From E44-bin46 sp964354655 (GTDB taxonomy: Bacteria > Chloroflexota > Dehalococcoidia > Dehalococcoidales > E44-bin46), in contig CAYHAL010000001.1 of NCBI GenBank assembly GCA_964354655.1, forward strand, positions 1-64,000: a DNA stretch of 64,000 nt. The letters are read 5' to 3'. This document shows, piece after piece, positions 43,391-52,029 of the stretch. Every line of letters begins with the position of its first letter. The first letter of the stretch is position 1. Made by a program: the position numbers and the translations under genes. The notes beneath the pieces are model-generated. The model did not search any database and was not told the origin of the DNA. It saw only the letters and a program-made list of their open reading frames with translations.

Positions 43391-43428
43391 GAAGGTAGAC
43401 CTACTTATTATAAAAAGGGGAATGAAAA

Positions 43429-43950
43429 ATGGGTTTAAGGCAGGAATTCCATGGGGCTAGTAGAAAGCGGCGAACCGAGATAGATGCCATCCGCTCTGGT
43501 GTAGCCAGTATACGCACTGAAGTAGCTGGTATGCTTAGGGAGTTAGCTAGGGAAGATGCCAAGCGCAGGTCTGAGATAGATGCCATCCGCTCTGGAGTAG
43601 CTACTATGCGTTCCGAGGTGGCCGATATGCTCGAAGAGCTGGCAAAGCCGTATGCTGAGCGCAGGTCGAAGGTAACCGATTATATGCGCTCCGAGGTGAG
43701 TGCTATTTTTGAGGAGATTTTGGGCAAGGCACCGGCTGAGAAAAAGGGAGCACCAGTGGTTAGGGAGAAACCAGTTAGTGAACTTCGTGATAGGGTCTTT
43801 GCCTACCTAGCTAACCACCCCAATGGGACTAAATTAACCGAGCTGGAAGAGAAGTTTGGCGTAGCCCGCATTCAGATGGCAAGGGTAGTCCGTGAGTTGA
43901 TGGATAGTAACAAGGTAGAAAAACGCGAGCAATTTTACTTTGCTATCTAG
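43429..43950 (+). CDS. GvpC-like repeat protein fused to winged helix
   Basis: 173 residues. About 14-45 and 46-77 are near-identical 32-residue helical repeats (RR[TS]EIDAIRSGVA..R[TS]EVA.ML.ELA), and a third diverged unit runs 78-108. This matches the style and length of the 33-residue repeats of GvpC, which wraps and stiffens the vesicle. After a linker, about 118-173 is a winged-helix domain (VFAYLANHPNGTKLTELEEKFGVARIQMARVVRELMDSNKV). Placed second in the gvp cluster. Whether it binds shell, DNA or both is open; the fusion is unusual. Confidence 0.7.
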   Translation: MGLRQEFHGASRKRRTEIDAIRSGVASIRTEVAGMLRELAREDAKRRSEIDAIRSGVATMRSEVADMLEELAKPYAERRSKVTDYMRSEVSAIFEEILGKAPAEKKGAPVVREKPVSELRDRVFAYLANHPNGTKLTELEEKFGVARIQMARVVRELMDSNKVEKREQFYFAI

Positions 43951-44017
43951 GAGCTTGGACATGGCAGCCGGTATAAATTGCCGCTGTGTAGATTAGCTAA
44001 GAGGAGGGAGTAGAAGT

Positions 44018-44944
44018 ATGGTTATGACTAGGGGCGAGGAAATGTTAACGGTGCTGGAACCCCGTCCGTTATCCAAGTTTGTGGAGACGCAATTCATCAA
44101 GGAAATTACTGACCGCGCCATGGCCTATACTATGGCTGGGTTCCCGGTTCATTTCAGGGGGGCATCAGGGACAGGGAAGACAACACTGGCTCTGCATGTT
44201 GCCAGCAAGATTGGCCGACCAGTAGTAATGATACATGGGGATGAAGAATTCAGCACATCAGATTTAGTGGGAGGTGAATACGGCTACCGTTTGAGGAGGG
44301 TAGTGGATAACTTTATCCATTCCGTATTGAAGACTGAAGAGGACATGACAAGGAGGTGGGTGGATAACCGCCTGACAGCCGCCTGCAAGTACGGGTTGAC
44401 CCTTATCTACGACGAGTTTACCCGTTCTCGCCCGGAGGCAAATAATGTCCTGCTTTCAGTTCTCCAGGAGAAGATGCTTGACGTGCCTGCCCATCAGGGT
44501 GACGGTGACGGCTACCTGAGGGTAGACCCTAACTTTACCGCCATCTTCACCAGCAACCCAGAGGAGTATGCCGGTGTCTACCGGAGCCAGGATGCCCTTC
44601 GTGACCGAATGGTAACCATAGACCTGGGCCACTTTGATGAAGAGACGGAGATAGCCATAACTGGGGCTAAATCAGGGATGCGCCGGGCAGAAGCCGCCAA
44701 GATTGTAAGTATTATCCGAGCTTTGCGCGACTCTGGCGTGTGTGAGTATGCCCCCACTGTTCGGGGGGCGATAATGATAGCCAAGACCCTTAAAGTACTA
44801 CATGGCTCAGTCAGTAGCAGAAATAATGCCTTTAGGAAGTTGTGTCTTGATATCCTGGCATCAGAGACAAGTCGAGTCGGCAGCAATGCTCAAAGCGCCA
44901 GGGTAAGAGAGAAATTGAGTGAGATAATTGACCAATATTGCTGA
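44018..44944 (+). CDS. gvpN: Gas vesicle AAA+ ATPase GvpN
   Basis: 308 residues. MoxR-type AAA+ ATPase: Walker A GASGTGKTT (about 49-57), Walker B LIYDEF (about 132), sensor region TSNPEEYAGV, and arginine-finger region QDALRDRM. GvpN is needed for full-size vesicles, probably by energising shell growth with GvpC. Strong AGGAGGGAG ribosome-binding site. Confidence 0.95.
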   Translation: MVMTRGEEMLTVLEPRPLSKFVETQFIKEITDRAMAYTMAGFPVHFRGASGTGKTTLALHVASKIGRPVVMIHGDEEFSTSDLVGGEYGYRLRRVVDNFIHSVLKTEEDMTRRWVDNRLTAACKYGLTLIYDEFTRSRPEANNVLLSVLQEKMLDVPAHQGDGDGYLRVDPNFTAIFTSNPEEYAGVYRSQDALRDRMVTIDLGHFDEETEIAITGAKSGMRRAEAAKIVSIIRALRDSGVCEYAPTVRGAIMIAKTLKVLHGSVSSRNNAFRKLCLDILASETSRVGSNAQSARVREKLSEIIDQYC

Positions 44945-44990
44945 GCTAGAGATGACATCCCTTAGTATGTCCTGAAAGGAGTGCAAGCCT

Positions 44991-45449
44991 ATGAAAAAGA
45001 ATGTTACTCTCGCTGATTTAGAAAGGGAGAACAAGGAACTCCGTAGACAGTTAGCTGAGCTTGACGAGCTGCCCAACACGAGGAGACTTACCAGGAAGAG
45101 CATTAGCGACCTTAAGGGGGTGCAGAATATAGCTACTAGCCTCAGCGCGGGAGTAAGCTCCATCCCTGGCAGTCGGGAAGACCATCACTACCTTGATTTA
45201 TATTTCCTGCAAATAGAGCAGGAGAGGCTGGTCAAAGAAATAGCCTCAATAAAAAGGCGAAGGCTACGGTTAGGAAGGAAGGTTTCCCACCTTGACAGGG
45301 AGATAGCTGCCAAAGAGAAAAAAGCCCTTCAAGCCATGACAATTCTGTCGGCAGGGTCTCTTAAAAAAATCAAGGCAAAAAAACAGGAAACGCCAAAGAG
45401 GGACGAAAATAAAGAGAAAGAATGGAATAAATTTACCCTGGAGTACTAA
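44991..45449 (+). CDS. Coiled-coil protein of the gas-vesicle cluster
   Basis: 152 residues. Residues 1-27 form a coiled coil (LADLERENKELRRQLAEL); 70-115 a second (QIEQERLVKEIASIKRRRLRLGRKVSHLDREIAAKEKK); the tail is Lys-rich. Between them is SISDLKGVQNIATSLSAG. No family recognised with certainty. Located between gvpN and gvpF genes, so an accessory or scaffold protein of vesicle assembly by context. Confidence 0.75.
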   Translation: MKKNVTLADLERENKELRRQLAELDELPNTRRLTRKSISDLKGVQNIATSLSAGVSSIPGSREDHHYLDLYFLQIEQERLVKEIASIKRRRLRLGRKVSHLDREIAAKEKKALQAMTILSAGSLKKIKAKKQETPKRDENKEKEWNKFTLEY

Positions 45450-45479
45450 GCATCTTACTAAAATGAGGAGACTTGTAGA

Positions 45480-45698
45480 ATGGTAGCCATATCGCCTGAT
45501 GAAGGGCTAATCTGGAGACAGCAGAAACTGCCGTCTGAAGAGAGACCGAGGCAGATAAGGATAAATTCTGCCGTGATAGGTGCTATCGCTCGACATTTGA
45601 TAGCCTGGGAATGGGCAAGAGCCCTGAGGAAAATCGCCGAGCCGTGGGAATGGCAACAAGAGCTTGAACGGAGGGTTTTTCTGGGGATAAGACGATGA
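45480..45698 (+). CDS. Small hypothetical gvp-cluster protein
   Basis: 72 residues, rich in Trp and Arg (IWRQQKLP; LIAWEWARALRKIAEPWEWQQELERR), probably two amphipathic helices. It ends in ATGA overlapping the next gene by 4 bases, which supports translation. No family recognised. Confidence 0.65.
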   Translation: MVAISPDEGLIWRQQKLPSEERPRQIRINSAVIGAIARHLIAWEWARALRKIAEPWEWQQELERRVFLGIRR

Positions 45699-46753
45699 GG
45701 AAATATATATACGGCGTTATCAAAATAAGCCAGCCAGTGACTTTTGGTCAGTCCCTTCTGTCCTCAAGCCCTGAGGAGGTATACACCATATCCCATCGTG
45801 ACCTTGCCTTCGTTATCAGTAACTATGATGGGAGTGATTTTGTTTTGCTGCCCAAGGAGGATAAACTGCGTTGCTTGATGACCCACCAAGGGATTATTGA
45901 GCGAGTGATGAAGGAAGGGTATACCATACTTCCGGTAAAGTTTGGCACCCTTGTCGAGGGTGAGGATGAAATACGCCGCATTTTAAAGCAAGAGTATACA
46001 AGGCTTGTCCAAAACTTAAACCAGATGGCTGGTCTGGTGGAGATAGAGGTAGCAGCTACCTGGGACTTGAACCAGGTTCTTGAGGAGATTGGCAGCGAGG
46101 AGGAGATTAGACAACTGGGGCGCTCCATGGTGGGTAAGTCTGCCTCAGAAATAATGGAAATCCAGATAAACGCTGGTAAAGTGGTTAAGAAATCTCTAGA
46201 TAGACGGAGGGAGAACTACCGCTGTCAGACAATGCAGTCCCTTGCCGAAGCAGCGCTGGATATACAACCAAACGTATTAGTTGCTGATGAGATGGTTATG
46301 AATATCGCCCTCCTTATTTCAAGGGAGAGGCAGAGGGAGTTTGATAGCCGGGTGAGGCAAGTAAATGAGGCCTTTAATGACCAGATTAATTTCCGTATTA
46401 TCGGTCCTCTACCGCCTTACAGTTTCAGTACGGTGGAGATAAAGCGTCCCGACCCGGTGAAGATTGAACAAGCGAGGCAATTGTTTGGGCTCGGCACTGA
46501 AGTTTCACATAAGGAGCTCAAGGAGGCTTACCGTCGCCTGGTAGCTAAGAGCCACCCCGATGTGCACCTGGATGGTAGCGATGAGCAGTTCACCAAGGTG
46601 CGGGAAGCATTTGCTTTACTGCGTGATTATTGTCACGGGCAGAGTGTGGGTGTTGAGCAAAATACAAATGGGCGATGCTATTCGCTTAAGCCCAAGGATG
46701 TAAGCCAGGTTTTTCTGGTTGAGATAAAACGCCCAGCCCTTCCAACTGGCTAA
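45695..46753 (+). CDS. gvpF: GvpF/L-family protein fused to a J domain
   Basis: 352 residues. About 1-255 is a GvpF/L protein: RKYIYGVIKI start, IIERVMKEGYTILPVKFGTLVEG centre, and IIGPLPPYSFSTVEI end. About 262-312 is a J domain (QARQLFGLGTEVSHKELKEAYRRLVAKSHPDVHLD...FTKVREAFALL) with the HPD tripeptide needed to stimulate Hsp70 ATPase. A 40-residue tail follows. GvpF binds GvpA monomers during assembly; adding a J domain would recruit the DnaK encoded at 50082 to nascent shell subunits. The frame is continuous, so the fusion is real. Confidence 0.9.
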   Translation: MRKYIYGVIKISQPVTFGQSLLSSSPEEVYTISHRDLAFVISNYDGSDFVLLPKEDKLRCLMTHQGIIERVMKEGYTILPVKFGTLVEGEDEIRRILKQEYTRLVQNLNQMAGLVEIEVAATWDLNQVLEEIGSEEEIRQLGRSMVGKSASEIMEIQINAGKVVKKSLDRRRENYRCQTMQSLAEAALDIQPNVLVADEMVMNIALLISRERQREFDSRVRQVNEAFNDQINFRIIGPLPPYSFSTVEIKRPDPVKIEQARQLFGLGTEVSHKELKEAYRRLVAKSHPDVHLDGSDEQFTKVREAFALLRDYCHGQSVGVEQNTNGRCYSLKPKDVSQVFLVEIKRPALPTG

Positions 46754-46768
46754 ATGCTTGGGGTTAGT

Positions 46769-47563
46769 ATGGCGGGAGAAGAGACTAGGGAAGCAAAGTA
46801 CCTGTACTGCATAATAAAGTGCAGCCAGGAGGGCAACTTTAACGGTGTACCGGCTGTTGGTGGTCACTGCAGCCAGATTCACACCGTTGTCTTCAAGGAT
46901 TTAGCCTGCGTGGTTAGCGGCTCGCCGAACACGGAGTATGATAGTACCCGGGTAAACATGATGGCTCACGAGACGGTGATCGAGCGGGTAATGAGGGAAT
47001 TCACCGTTCTACCCATAAGATTCGGCACCGTTACCACAAAAGGCTCGGGGTCGCCGGTTGAGGATATCCGCCATAAGCTCCTTGAGCGTCATTATGATGA
47101 ATTTCTAAGCCTGCATGAGGACATGAGTGGGGGGGTTGAGCTAGGGCTTAAGGTATTATGGCGTGATGAGAAGGCAATCTATCAAGAGGTAGTTGCTGAA
47201 AACAGGGAATTGCGTAGGTTGAGAGATTCTATTCAGGGTCGTTCTGCTGAGGCGACACACTTTGACCGGGTGCGATTGGGAGAAATGGTTAAAAAGGCGC
47301 TTGACCAAAAACGGGATAAGGAGGCGAGGATGCTCCTGACTCGCTTTCACCCTATAGCCGACCGAATACGAGAGAACAGAATTATTATCGACCGAATGGT
47401 TCTGAACGCTGCCCTGCTGGTAAATAAAGACCGGGAGAGGGAGTGTGATGAAATAGTGGAGAGACTGGATGAAGAGCTGGGAGAGAGGATGGTGTTCAAG
47501 TACACCGGGCCTAACCCTCCATTTAACTTTTGTCAGATTACGGTCAAATGGGAGAAGGAATGA
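46769..47563 (+). CDS. gvpF: GvpF/L-family protein, second copy
   Basis: 264 residues from ATG 46769 (GGGG 5 bases upstream); ATG 46754, directly after the preceding stop, is an alternative. KYLYCIIKCSQ start, ETVIERVMREFTVLPIRFGTV centre, KYTGPNPPFNFCQITVKW end: the standard GvpF/L layout of two domains and length. No J domain. Overlaps gvpG by 4 bases. Confidence 0.92.
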   Translation: MAGEETREAKYLYCIIKCSQEGNFNGVPAVGGHCSQIHTVVFKDLACVVSGSPNTEYDSTRVNMMAHETVIERVMREFTVLPIRFGTVTTKGSGSPVEDIRHKLLERHYDEFLSLHEDMSGGVELGLKVLWRDEKAIYQEVVAENRELRRLRDSIQGRSAEATHFDRVRLGEMVKKALDQKRDKEARMLLTRFHPIADRIRENRIIIDRMVLNAALLVNKDRERECDEIVERLDEELGERMVFKYTGPNPPFNFCQITVKWEKE

Positions 47564-47844
47564 AAGAAGGTAGGAAAATTCAGCAAGAAGAGGGAGGCGA
47601 TCTTCTTACTAATATACTGGCCTTTCCTATTCTTGGCGCCCCAATAATGGTTCACTGGGTCGCCCAAAAGCTCGTCGAGGCAGCGGAGCAAGAGGAGCTG
47701 GACGAAGGTAAGCTCCAAGGTAAGTTACTGGAGCTTCAGATGCAATATGAGCTGGGAGAAATTGATGACGAAGAGTATGCGAGACAGGAAACAGCTATAC
47801 TGGAAAGGCTCAACGCTATTCGTAAAACTAAGGAAGAGGAATAG
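47560..47844 (+). CDS. gvpG: Gas vesicle protein GvpG
   Basis: 94 residues from ATG 47560, overlapping the previous stop. NILAFPILGAPIMVHWVAQKLVEAAEQEELDEGKLQGKLLELQ is typical of GvpG: a short amphipathic N-terminus followed by a charged coiled coil. Assembly chaperone binding GvpF/L in other systems. Confidence 0.9.
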   Translation: MKEGRKIQQEEGGDLLTNILAFPILGAPIMVHWVAQKLVEAAEQEELDEGKLQGKLLELQMQYELGEIDDEEYARQETAILERLNAIRKTKEEE

Positions 47845-47858
47845 TAAAAGGACGTAAT

Positions 47859-48167
47859 ATGGTGCCGACAGGGGATAAAATTACTACCAAAGGGGGGGCA
47901 AAGATGACTACCGGAATAACAAGTCTGGCTGAGCGAGCCAAGCAGCAATTGGCTAAGGTCACTGGCTTTAGCCCAGTAGCGGCAGTGGGGGGATTTAAAG
48001 ACGAGGAGGGCTGGCATATCTCGGTGGATATGCTAGAAATGGCCAGATTGCCCGAAGCAACCGATATCATTGGCACTTATGAGGTTTTGCTCGACCAGGG
48101 TGGCAACATGGTGAAATTTGAGAAAAAGAGGGCACGTCTCCGCGGTGAGCCGTATGAGGAAGGATAG
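47859..48167 (+). CDS. gvpO: Gas vesicle protein GvpO
   Basis: 102 residues from ATG 47859; ATG 47904 (GGGGGG 5 bases before) gives an 87-residue core starting MTTGITSLAE. The pattern LTGF.PVAAVGGF.DEEGWHISVDMLEMARLPEATDIIGTYEVLLD matches GvpO, a small accessory protein essential for vesicles in haloarchaea. Confidence 0.9.
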   Translation: MVPTGDKITTKGGAKMTTGITSLAERAKQQLAKVTGFSPVAAVGGFKDEEGWHISVDMLEMARLPEATDIIGTYEVLLDQGGNMVKFEKKRARLRGEPYEEG

Positions 48168-48239
48168 CTAAGTGCTACCATATTAGCTTCGTCACCATAG
48201 GAGTAGAAGCGCAACTAAAGCAAAAGAGGATTGATGAAT

Positions 48240-48593
48240 ATGGCATTACAAGCGCAAAAGGACACCGCTGGTACCTTATTTGATGTGATTGACAGGATAC
48301 TGGACAAGGGGCTGGTTATTAATGCCGATATCATGGTCTCGGTTTCCGGCGTTGAGCTACTAGGCATAAAAATAAGAGCTGCCCTGGCATCATTTGAAAC
48401 CGCCGCCAGATACGGGCTGGAATTCCCTTCAGGAACTAATTTCCAAACCCCGGCCTGGCAGGAGGCAGTAGCCACTAAGGAAGAATGCCCTCAATGTGGT
48501 AAAAGGGTGCCAGCTAAGGAACTCTTGTCGGCAGGATGCCCCTGGTGTGGCTGGATAAGCGTTAAGGCAAAAGTAGCTCTGCCGCCAGCCTAA
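48240..48593 (+). CDS. gvpJ: GvpA-family (GvpJ-like) protein with C-terminal zinc ribbon
   Basis: 117 residues from ATG 48240 (AGAGGA 9 bases before; ATG 48234 possible). The GvpA/J core TLFDVIDRILDKGLVINADIMVSVSGVELLGIKIRAALASFETAARYG spans about 12-65. A linker leads to CPQCGKRV...GCPWCGW, a four-cysteine zinc ribbon at about 83-105. A minor shell or nucleation protein of the vesicle tip is likely; the ribbon is not part of standard GvpJ and may recruit a partner. Confidence 0.88.
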   Translation: MALQAQKDTAGTLFDVIDRILDKGLVINADIMVSVSGVELLGIKIRAALASFETAARYGLEFPSGTNFQTPAWQEAVATKEECPQCGKRVPAKELLSAGCPWCGWISVKAKVALPPA

Positions 48594-48656
48594 AGGAAAG
48601 GCAAATGGCTAGCCGAAGTTGTGGGGATAAAGAAGTACGCAAGAGGAAAAGAAGCT

Positions 48657-49001
48657 ATGGCAATTGTTGATATTGATGAAAAGAACCTGAAGCACGGTGT
48701 GCTGGGGCTGGTTATAGCCTTGGTGGAAATAATCAAAGATACCCTCAAGCTTCAGGCAATGAAGCGTATGGAGGGAGGTAGCCTGACCGGGGAAGAGATA
48801 GAGCGGTTGGGAGAAGCGCTTATGGACCTAGATATAGCCATTGACGAGATAAAGCAAGAGCAGGGGATTACCGAGTCGGTAAAATCGGTGAGGGATGGGC
48901 TGGATAATCTGGTAGATGGTGTCATTGACCAGTTCCTAAACCCTGAGAGGTGGCGGCAGGTAGCCGAATCAAAGGAGGAATCTAGCTGTGCAGCAAGATG
49001 A
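48657..49001 (+). CDS. gvpK: Gas vesicle protein GvpK
   Basis: 114 residues from ATG 48657 (AGAGGAAAAG upstream); GTG 48621 is an alternative. KHGVLGLVIALVEIIKDTLKLQAMKRMEGGSLTGEEIERLGEALMDLDIAI is the GvpK signature. Helical accessory protein. Overlaps the following gvpL by 14 bases. Confidence 0.93.
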   Translation: MAIVDIDEKNLKHGVLGLVIALVEIIKDTLKLQAMKRMEGGSLTGEEIERLGEALMDLDIAIDEIKQEQGITESVKSVRDGLDNLVDGVIDQFLNPERWRQVAESKEESSCAAR

Positions 49002-49791
49002 CAAGACTGAAGCCCGGAGAGAAGGGCAGGGGAGGTATCTTTACTGCATTGCCGGTAGTGGTGAGAGGGTAAGCCTGGGAGCTATCGGGATTGATGGTCA
49101 TAATGTCTATACCGTTCCCTACCGGGATATATGCGCCGTAGTACATAAGTGTCCTGCTGAGCCGTATCAGTCAACCGATAGAGAGTTGGTAAACTGTTGG
49201 CTACTGGCACACCAGAAGGTAGTGGACGAAGCTTGGCAAAGGTGGGGCACAGTGCTTCCTGTGGGATTTGATACCATAGTCATGGACAAAGATGGGGTTG
49301 GGGCGGAGGATAATGTCAGAGACTGGCTTCAAAAGGACTACGATAGCCTCAAGGACAAAATAGAGAAACTGAGGGGCAAGGCAGAGTATGGTGTGCAAAT
49401 CTTTTGGTCACCCCAGGTTATTGCCCAGAATCTAACCAAGACAAGCCCTGAAATCAGGCAGCTTGGGGAGGCAATAAAATCCCAGCCAAGGGGCATTGCC
49501 TACCTCAATAAGCAGAAGTTAGAGGGTGCACTAAAGAAGGAATTAAAATCCAAAGCCGACCAGTGCTTTAGGGATTTCTATGAGCGTATTCGGAGACACG
49601 TTGACAATATCGTTGTGGGAAAAACGAAGCTGGGTGTTCAGGATGCTCAGATGATAATGAATCTCTCCTGCTTACTCCCCAAAGATAAGGCTGCCGAACT
49701 GGGGGAGGAACTGGGGAAGATTAATGCCATCGATGGGTTCTCGGTTCGCTTTACCGGACCCTGGCCGCCATATAGTTTTGTTGGCACCTGA
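48988..49791 (+). CDS. gvpL: GvpF/L-family protein, third copy
   Basis: 267 residues from GTG 48988 with AAAGGAGG. RYLYCIAGSG start, HQKVVDEAWQRWGTVLPVGFDTIV centre and VRFTGPWPPYSFVGT end define GvpF/L. More diverged than the other two, consistent with the GvpL branch. Three F/L proteins suggest division of labour in handling three GvpA-type subunits. Confidence 0.92.
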   Translation: MQQDDKTEARREGQGRYLYCIAGSGERVSLGAIGIDGHNVYTVPYRDICAVVHKCPAEPYQSTDRELVNCWLLAHQKVVDEAWQRWGTVLPVGFDTIVMDKDGVGAEDNVRDWLQKDYDSLKDKIEKLRGKAEYGVQIFWSPQVIAQNLTKTSPEIRQLGEAIKSQPRGIAYLNKQKLEGALKKELKSKADQCFRDFYERIRRHVDNIVVGKTKLGVQDAQMIMNLSCLLPKDKAAELGEELGKINAIDGFSVRFTGPWPPYSFVGT

Positions 49792-49807
49792 TAGTAGAAG
49801 GTTATAA

Positions 49808-50104
49808 ATGGAACCAACCCGGGATACACATTATACATTGGTAGACTTATTGGACAGGGTGCTTGATAAAGGTGTGGTGCTCTATGCCGATATTATCGTC
49901 TCAGTTGCTGGCATACCTCTAGTCGGTGTCAACCTGCGGGCAGCGCTGGCTGGCATGGAGACCATGCTAAGCTACGGAGTAATGCAAGAGTGGGACCAGA
50001 AAATTCGTGCCGTGAAAGGGCTCGAGAAAGCGGGACTAGTTGCCTATACCAGTGCTACTAACCTGAGCGGGGAGAGGACATATGCCAAAGGCAGTTGGCA
50101 TTGA
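49808..50104 (+). CDS. GvpA-family minor shell protein, third copy
   Basis: 98 residues. TLVDLLDRVLDKGVVLYADIIVSVAGIPLVGVNLRAALAGMETMLSYG is the GvpA/J/M/S core, followed by a 45-residue polar tail (MQEWDQKIRAVKGLEKAG). Most like GvpS/GvpM/GvpJ minor subunits; exact letter not assignable. Overlaps dnaK by 23 bases, tying the chaperone to the gas-vesicle operon. Confidence 0.9.
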   Translation: MEPTRDTHYTLVDLLDRVLDKGVVLYADIIVSVAGIPLVGVNLRAALAGMETMLSYGVMQEWDQKIRAVKGLEKAGLVAYTSATNLSGERTYAKGSWH

Positions 50105-51914
50105 CCTAGGGACTACTTTCTCACTGGTAGCCTACCTTGAGTGTGGCCGACCAGTGGTAATTCCCAATAGAGAGGGCAGCTGGCTAACACCCTCGGTGGT
50201 GGCATTTCTCAAAAACGGGAAGCGGCTGGTGGGGCAACTTGCCCGGCAGCAGGCTGTTGCCAACCCGGAGGGTACTATCTTCTCTATAAAGAGACATATG
50301 GGGCATCAGACTTACCTTGACCTTGGTGGTTTACCCAATGATAAGCAGCTTATCCAGCAGATTAAGCGGCACATGGGCTCTGATTACCGGATAAGGATTG
50401 ACCACAATGAATATACCCCTGAGGAAATCTCGGCTATGATTCTTAAAAAGCTTAAGACGGATGCCGAAGAATATCTTGATGACAAGATAGAGCAGGCAGT
50501 TATCAGTGTGCCTGCCTATTTCAATGTCAGCCAACGGCAAGCCACTATAGATGCGGCTACGATTGCTGGCATCAAGGTCATGAGAATAATTGACGAGCCA
50601 ACAGCCGCCGCCCTCGCCTATGGTTTGGAAATGGAGGACGTCCACACCATCCTGGTCTGGGACTTAGGCGGCGGCACCTTTGATGTCTCTATCCTTGAGC
50701 TTGGCGATGGAATATTTGAGGTCAAGGCGGTCAACGGCAATACCTGGTTGGGTGGGGACGATTATGACCAGCGTATCGTAGATTATCTGACTGAAGAGTT
50801 TCAAGAGCAATATGGGATTGACCTCCGGAAAGATAGGGCAGTTTGTCGCCGACTGAAGGAAGTGGCTGAAAAAGCTAAGATTGAACTGACGGATAGCGAG
50901 GCTACTCTTATAGAGGTACCCTTTATCAATGCTGGCGAAGGTAGCCCCAAGCACTGGGAGATAACCCTGACCAGGGCAAAATTTGAAGAGCTAACCGAGG
51001 ATTTGCGGCAGAAGATGATTGCCCCCACTACGAAGGCGCTGGCTGATGCCGGACTCAGACCAGAAGATATAGACCGCCTTATCTTGGTCGGCGGCGCCAC
51101 AAGGATGCCGGCGGTTAGAAAGCTGAGTGTGAAAATCGTAGGCAAAGAGCCCTATAAGGATATCCAGCCTGACGAAGCAGTGGCTTTGGGAGCAGCCATC
51201 CAGGCTGGCATTTTAATGGGGCAAATACAAAAGAAGGTGCTAATAGATGTTACCCCACTGTCTCTGGGTATTGAGACCCAGGGCGGTATATTTACCAAGA
51301 TTATTGAGCGGAATACCCCTATCCCAACCTCCAAGAGTCAGATTTTTACCAACACCTCGGATAATCAGGCCTCCATGGATATTCATGTATTGCAGGGTGA
51401 ACGGGATATGGCTGTAGATAACATTACCCTAGATAGGTTTGATTTAACTGGTATATCCTCAGCGCCCCGTGGGGAAGCCAGGGTTGAGGTGACCTTTGAT
51501 ATTGATGCTAATGGCATTCTTCATGTGTCGGCTAGCGACCTTTATGGCGATAGCTGCCAGGAGGTGAGGGTTAGCCCTCGTTTCTATGGGCTGCCTCAAG
51601 AGGAGATAGCCCGCATGGTTGAAGACGCAGCTAGATTCTCCGAGGATGACCGTAAACGGCGGCAGGAAGTGGAAATTGGCATCAAAGCCGATAATGTGGT
51701 GCGGGCTGCCCGGCAGGGTATTACTGAAGCTGATGTAACTGCGAATCTGAAGTTGATGCAAGAGGTGGAGAAGGCAATATTAGAGGTGCAGCAGGCTGTA
51801 GCCGACGGAGACAGTGCTGAGATCAAGTCAAGAACCGAAGCCCTGGAAAAGGAGATTAAGGCATTATACCAGCAAAGAGAGCCAAAACTAGAGGCAGAGC
51901 ATGTAACCTCTTAG
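50082..51914 (+). CDS. dnaK: Hsp70 chaperone DnaK in the gas-vesicle operon
   Basis: 610 residues. Nucleotide-binding domain with GIDLGTTFS, VWDLGGGTFDVSI and VGGATRMPAV; substrate domain from about 380 (DVTPLSLGIETQGG); a short lid ending REPKLEAEHVTS with no EEVD tail. It starts inside the preceding GvpA-family gene (23-base overlap). No grpE or full dnaJ is adjacent; the only J domain nearby is that of the GvpF fusion. A dedicated vesicle-assembly Hsp70 is likely, but it could also be the cell's only DnaK. Confidence 0.93.
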   Translation: MPKAVGIDLGTTFSLVAYLECGRPVVIPNREGSWLTPSVVAFLKNGKRLVGQLARQQAVANPEGTIFSIKRHMGHQTYLDLGGLPNDKQLIQQIKRHMGSDYRIRIDHNEYTPEEISAMILKKLKTDAEEYLDDKIEQAVISVPAYFNVSQRQATIDAATIAGIKVMRIIDEPTAAALAYGLEMEDVHTILVWDLGGGTFDVSILELGDGIFEVKAVNGNTWLGGDDYDQRIVDYLTEEFQEQYGIDLRKDRAVCRRLKEVAEKAKIELTDSEATLIEVPFINAGEGSPKHWEITLTRAKFEELTEDLRQKMIAPTTKALADAGLRPEDIDRLILVGGATRMPAVRKLSVKIVGKEPYKDIQPDEAVALGAAIQAGILMGQIQKKVLIDVTPLSLGIETQGGIFTKIIERNTPIPTSKSQIFTNTSDNQASMDIHVLQGERDMAVDNITLDRFDLTGISSAPRGEARVEVTFDIDANGILHVSASDLYGDSCQEVRVSPRFYGLPQEEIARMVEDAARFSEDDRKRRQEVEIGIKADNVVRAARQGITEADVTANLKLMQEVEKAILEVQQAVADGDSAEIKSRTEALEKEIKALYQQREPKLEAEHVTS

Positions 51915-51992
51915 ACGGTTGTCCTTCACCCCTATGCTTTGAGCTAACTGAGCGGCTTATTGTTTCTACTTATTTAAAACTCCCTATCCCTC

Positions 51993-52028
51993 TTGACAAG
52001 CTTTTTCCAATGTGTTAACATGTTAACA
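51993..52028 (+). promoter_or_regulatory. Promoter and operator of the RHH gene
   Basis: TTGACA (51993), 17 bases, TAACAT (52016). Two abutting copies of palindrome TGTTAACA (52013-52028) cover the -10 and end two bases before the ATG at 52030. Transcription would start close to the ATG, so a leaderless mRNA is likely. The twin palindrome is a natural operator for the RHH protein it precedes. Confidence 0.7.
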
Positions 52029-52029
52029 T

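Noticed and set aside
45695..46753. J domain on GvpF as a sequencing or frame artefact
   Set aside because: The frame is continuous over 352 codons, the HPD motif and helices are intact, and the next gene begins directly at the stop.
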